Positions 18,747-20,343 of a stretch of DNA of 20,343 nt are shown here, in pieces. Below the pieces are notes generated by a model. The model ran no database searches. It had not been told where the DNA came from and was given only the letters and a program-made list of their open reading frames with translations. A program made the translations under genes and the position numbers. The DNA comes from an uncultured Eubacteriales bacterium (GTDB lineage: Bacteria; Bacillota; Clostridia; Christensenellales; Borkfalkiaceae). Each line of letters starts with the position of its first letter. Position 1 is the stretch's first letter. Location: assembly GCA_902465495.1 (NCBI GenBank), contig CABQND010000040.1, positions 1-20,343 on the forward strand, given 5' to 3'.

Positions 18747-20258
18747 TTACGTGCGGTTTTCAACTTTCAGACGGTGCTTATTGCGCGGGCGAAACACAGC
18801 GGGACGTTCAGAAAGCGCATAAATTTCTGCTTTGAAGACAGAATCCCGCAAATCGTGGCGGATCAGAGGGGAAAAGGGCGCAAGAAGCGGCGTTCCGTAG
18901 CTGTCCGAGGTGACGAGATAATACAGAATAAGCGCAGTCAGCAAAATGATCCCGTATGTTCCGATACTGCCCGCAACCAGAAGGTAAGCAATGCGCACGA
19001 CCGAGAGCGTGCCGGTCAGGTCGGGTACGGTGTAGGCGGAAATTCCCGACAGAGCGACGATGATGATTGCAGAGGATGATACCAGTCCCGCTTTTACGGC
19101 AGTATCGCCGAGAACCAGCGCGCCGATGACGGACAGTGCGAGTGCAACGTACTTCGGCATTCGTACGCTCGCCTCGATGAGAATTTCGAGGATGAGAAGG
19201 AGCAGAAACATTTCAAGACTTGGCGAAAGGGGAAGGTCGCGGATACCGCCCGAAACGGTGAGAAGAAGCCCGAAAGGCAGAAGCTGCAATTTGAACAGCT
19301 GTGCGGCGACGTAAAACGCGGGCAGAAAGAGCGCTGCGGCAACGGCGACCCAACGCAGGGCGCGGCTGACGCTTGCGCGGTAGGGCGAAACAAAATAATC
19401 CTGGGAGCTCTGGAAGTCTTCGCTGAGCATATAAGGCAGGGTGAGAGCAATGGGGGAGCCGTCACACAAAATCCCGATGCGTCCTTCCAGCATTTTGGCG
19501 CAGAGGATGTCCGGCTTTTCCGTCGTGCCCACCTGTTTGAACAGCGAGCAGGGCTTCTTGGCGAGGAACTGTCCGATATAAGAAGAGTCCGGCACGCCGT
19601 CGATGTCGATGTCGCGAATGCGGCAGCGTATCTCTTCGATGACTTTTTCATCGGCGATCCCGTGCAGATACGCAATGCAGACGACCGTCTTGCTCCGTCT
19701 GCCCACGACAATACTTTCAAAGCGCAGATCGGGCGTTTTCAGCCTGCGGCGGACCAGTCCCATATTGGTCTTGACATCCTCGATAAATCCTTCGCGCGGA
19801 CCTTTGACGGTGATCGCAGTCTGCGGTTCGGTCACGGCGCGCAAGGCAACTTTTTTTGTCCCGAGAATGATCGCCGCGGCGATGCCGTCTATAAACAGCG
19901 CAGGGTTACCCGATAAAATTTCGGAAACGGCTTCCTGCATATCTCCTGCCTGCCGCGATTCGGGGAAAAGAAGAAGTTTTTCCGTTTCTTCGGCCGATTT
20001 CGGCGCGGGGGATAAAGACAGCGGTTTTGCTGCCAATTGTCCGAGCAATTCTTTATCGGTGATCCCGTCGGCATAGACAGCCGCACATTCGCAGCCGTCC
20101 TGCGTGCGGAAGGAATAAATCAATATGTCTTCCGCGGGAAGCAGTTCTTTGACCGTTTGTAAATTGCCTTTGATGTCGGCGGAAAATTGAATCGCCTGTT
20201 TTTTATCGCCCGCGCTTTGCTTTTTTTGAGTTTTTTGAGAATTGTTTATTTTTTCCAC
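18747..20258 (-). CDS. gerKA: GerA/GerKA-type spore germination protein (A subunit)
   Basis: This 503-residue A subunit has a hydrophilic N-terminal domain (to ~residue 290) and then four to five membrane helices. Family blocks include LFIDGIAAAIILGTKKVALRAV, TVKGPREGFIEDVKTNMGLVRRRLKTPDLRFE, IGQFLAKKPCSLFKQVGTTEKPD, EGRIGILCDGSPIALTLPYM and SEDFQSSQDYFVSPYRASVSR. The N-terminus is Gln/Lys-rich. The GTG at 20258 lacks a good ribosome site. The frame stays open upstream to the adapter at 20325, so the true start may be further upstream and lost. It is the first gene of the gerKA-KB-KC operon; a sigma-G promoter would be expected beyond the window. The basic tail RPRNKHRLKVENRT is typical. Confidence 0.9.
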   Translation of the reverse strand: MEKINNSQKTQKKQSAGDKKQAIQFSADIKGNLQTVKELLPAEDILIYSFRTQDGCECAAVYADGITDKELLGQLAAKPLSLSPAPKSAEETEKLLLFPESRQAGDMQEAVSEILSGNPALFIDGIAAAIILGTKKVALRAVTEPQTAITVKGPREGFIEDVKTNMGLVRRRLKTPDLRFESIVVGRRSKTVVCIAYLHGIADEKVIEEIRCRIRDIDIDGVPDSSYIGQFLAKKPCSLFKQVGTTEKPDILCAKMLEGRIGILCDGSPIALTLPYMLSEDFQSSQDYFVSPYRASVSRALRWVAVAAALFLPAFYVAAQLFKLQLLPFGLLLTVSGGIRDLPLSPSLEMFLLLLILEILIEASVRMPKYVALALSVIGALVLGDTAVKAGLVSSSAIIIVALSGISAYTVPDLTGTLSVVRIAYLLVAGSIGTYGIILLTALILYYLVTSDSYGTPLLAPFSPLIRHDLRDSVFKAEIYALSERPAVFRPRNKHRLKVENRT

Positions 20259-20324
20259 ACCGCAAGTTTGTGCATTATTTTTTTGTTCATGCGCAAAAAG
20301 AAGACGGAATCCAACAGAGCACTT

Positions 20325-20343
20325 AGATCGGAAGAGCGTCGTG
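20325..20343 (+). other. Illumina adapter remnant at the contig end
   Basis: The final 19 bases, AGATCGGAAGAGCGTCGTG, match the start of the TruSeq read-through adapter exactly. This is synthetic, not biological. It shows that the assembly ended in untrimmed adapter and that upstream gerKA sequence is missing. Confidence 0.95.

Noticed and set aside
1..20343. CRISPR array, tRNA/rRNA genes, complete insertion sequence or prophage
   Set aside because: No regularly spaced repeats, no CCA-ending cloverleaf, no transposase or integrase frame was found on either strand.

Overview
The window looks like chromosomal DNA of an endospore-forming, anaerobic Firmicute of the Clostridia type, probably a gut or metagenome contig. 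The evidence is a tricistronic GerA-type germinant receptor operon, a four-subunit 2-oxoacid:ferredoxin oxidoreductase operon, strong AGGAGG-type ribosome binding sites, and many sigma-A-like promoters with 17-bp spacers. There are no rRNA or tRNA genes, no CRISPR array, no complete mobile element and no recognisable defence system. The last 19 bases (20325-20343) are Illumina adapter sequence, so genuine sequence ends at about 20324.

Layout. 1-593 (-): the N-terminal third of a MATE efflux pump whose homology stops abruptly near base 185, next to a long hairpin element. 739-1227 (+): YbaK-type Cys-tRNA deacylase. 1276-3175 (-): mannose-6-phosphate isomerase followed by a ROK sugar kinase, a small hexose-entry operon. 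3349-6622 (+): CLC-family anion channel/transporter, tRNA(Ile)-lysidine synthase (tilS, apparently leaderless) and hypoxanthine phosphoribosyltransferase. 6798-10278 (-): a compact surface-polysaccharide operon (initiating phosphoglycosyl transferase, one GT4 glycosyltransferase, ABC permease, ABC ATPase). Its promoter region carries two separate palindromes. 10816-11832 (+): ketopantoate-reductase family protein. 11904-12470 (-): unknown four-helix membrane protein. 12744-15389 (+): Vor/Kor-type oxidoreductase operon in the order delta (ferredoxin), alpha, beta (TPP), gamma, followed by tandem terminators. 15540-16396: an 850-bp stretch without a convincing protein gene, but with a near-consensus minus-strand promoter, a strong minus-strand terminator about 560 nt downstream, and GC-rich sequence that can pair in several ways. 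16397-20258 (-): gerKA-gerKB-gerKC-like germination operon.

How the genes work together. Most are household functions: hexose phosphate interconversion, purine salvage, tRNA modification, tRNA proofreading, and ferredoxin-linked amino-acid or 2-oxoacid oxidation. Two cell-envelope modules stand out, polysaccharide export and spore germination. No complete new multi-gene system is evident. The least explained parts are the 15.5-16.4 kb intergenic transcription unit, a short sequence shared between it and the hairpin at the left edge, the palindromes at the polysaccharide promoter, and a GerC-like protein without its lipobox cysteine.
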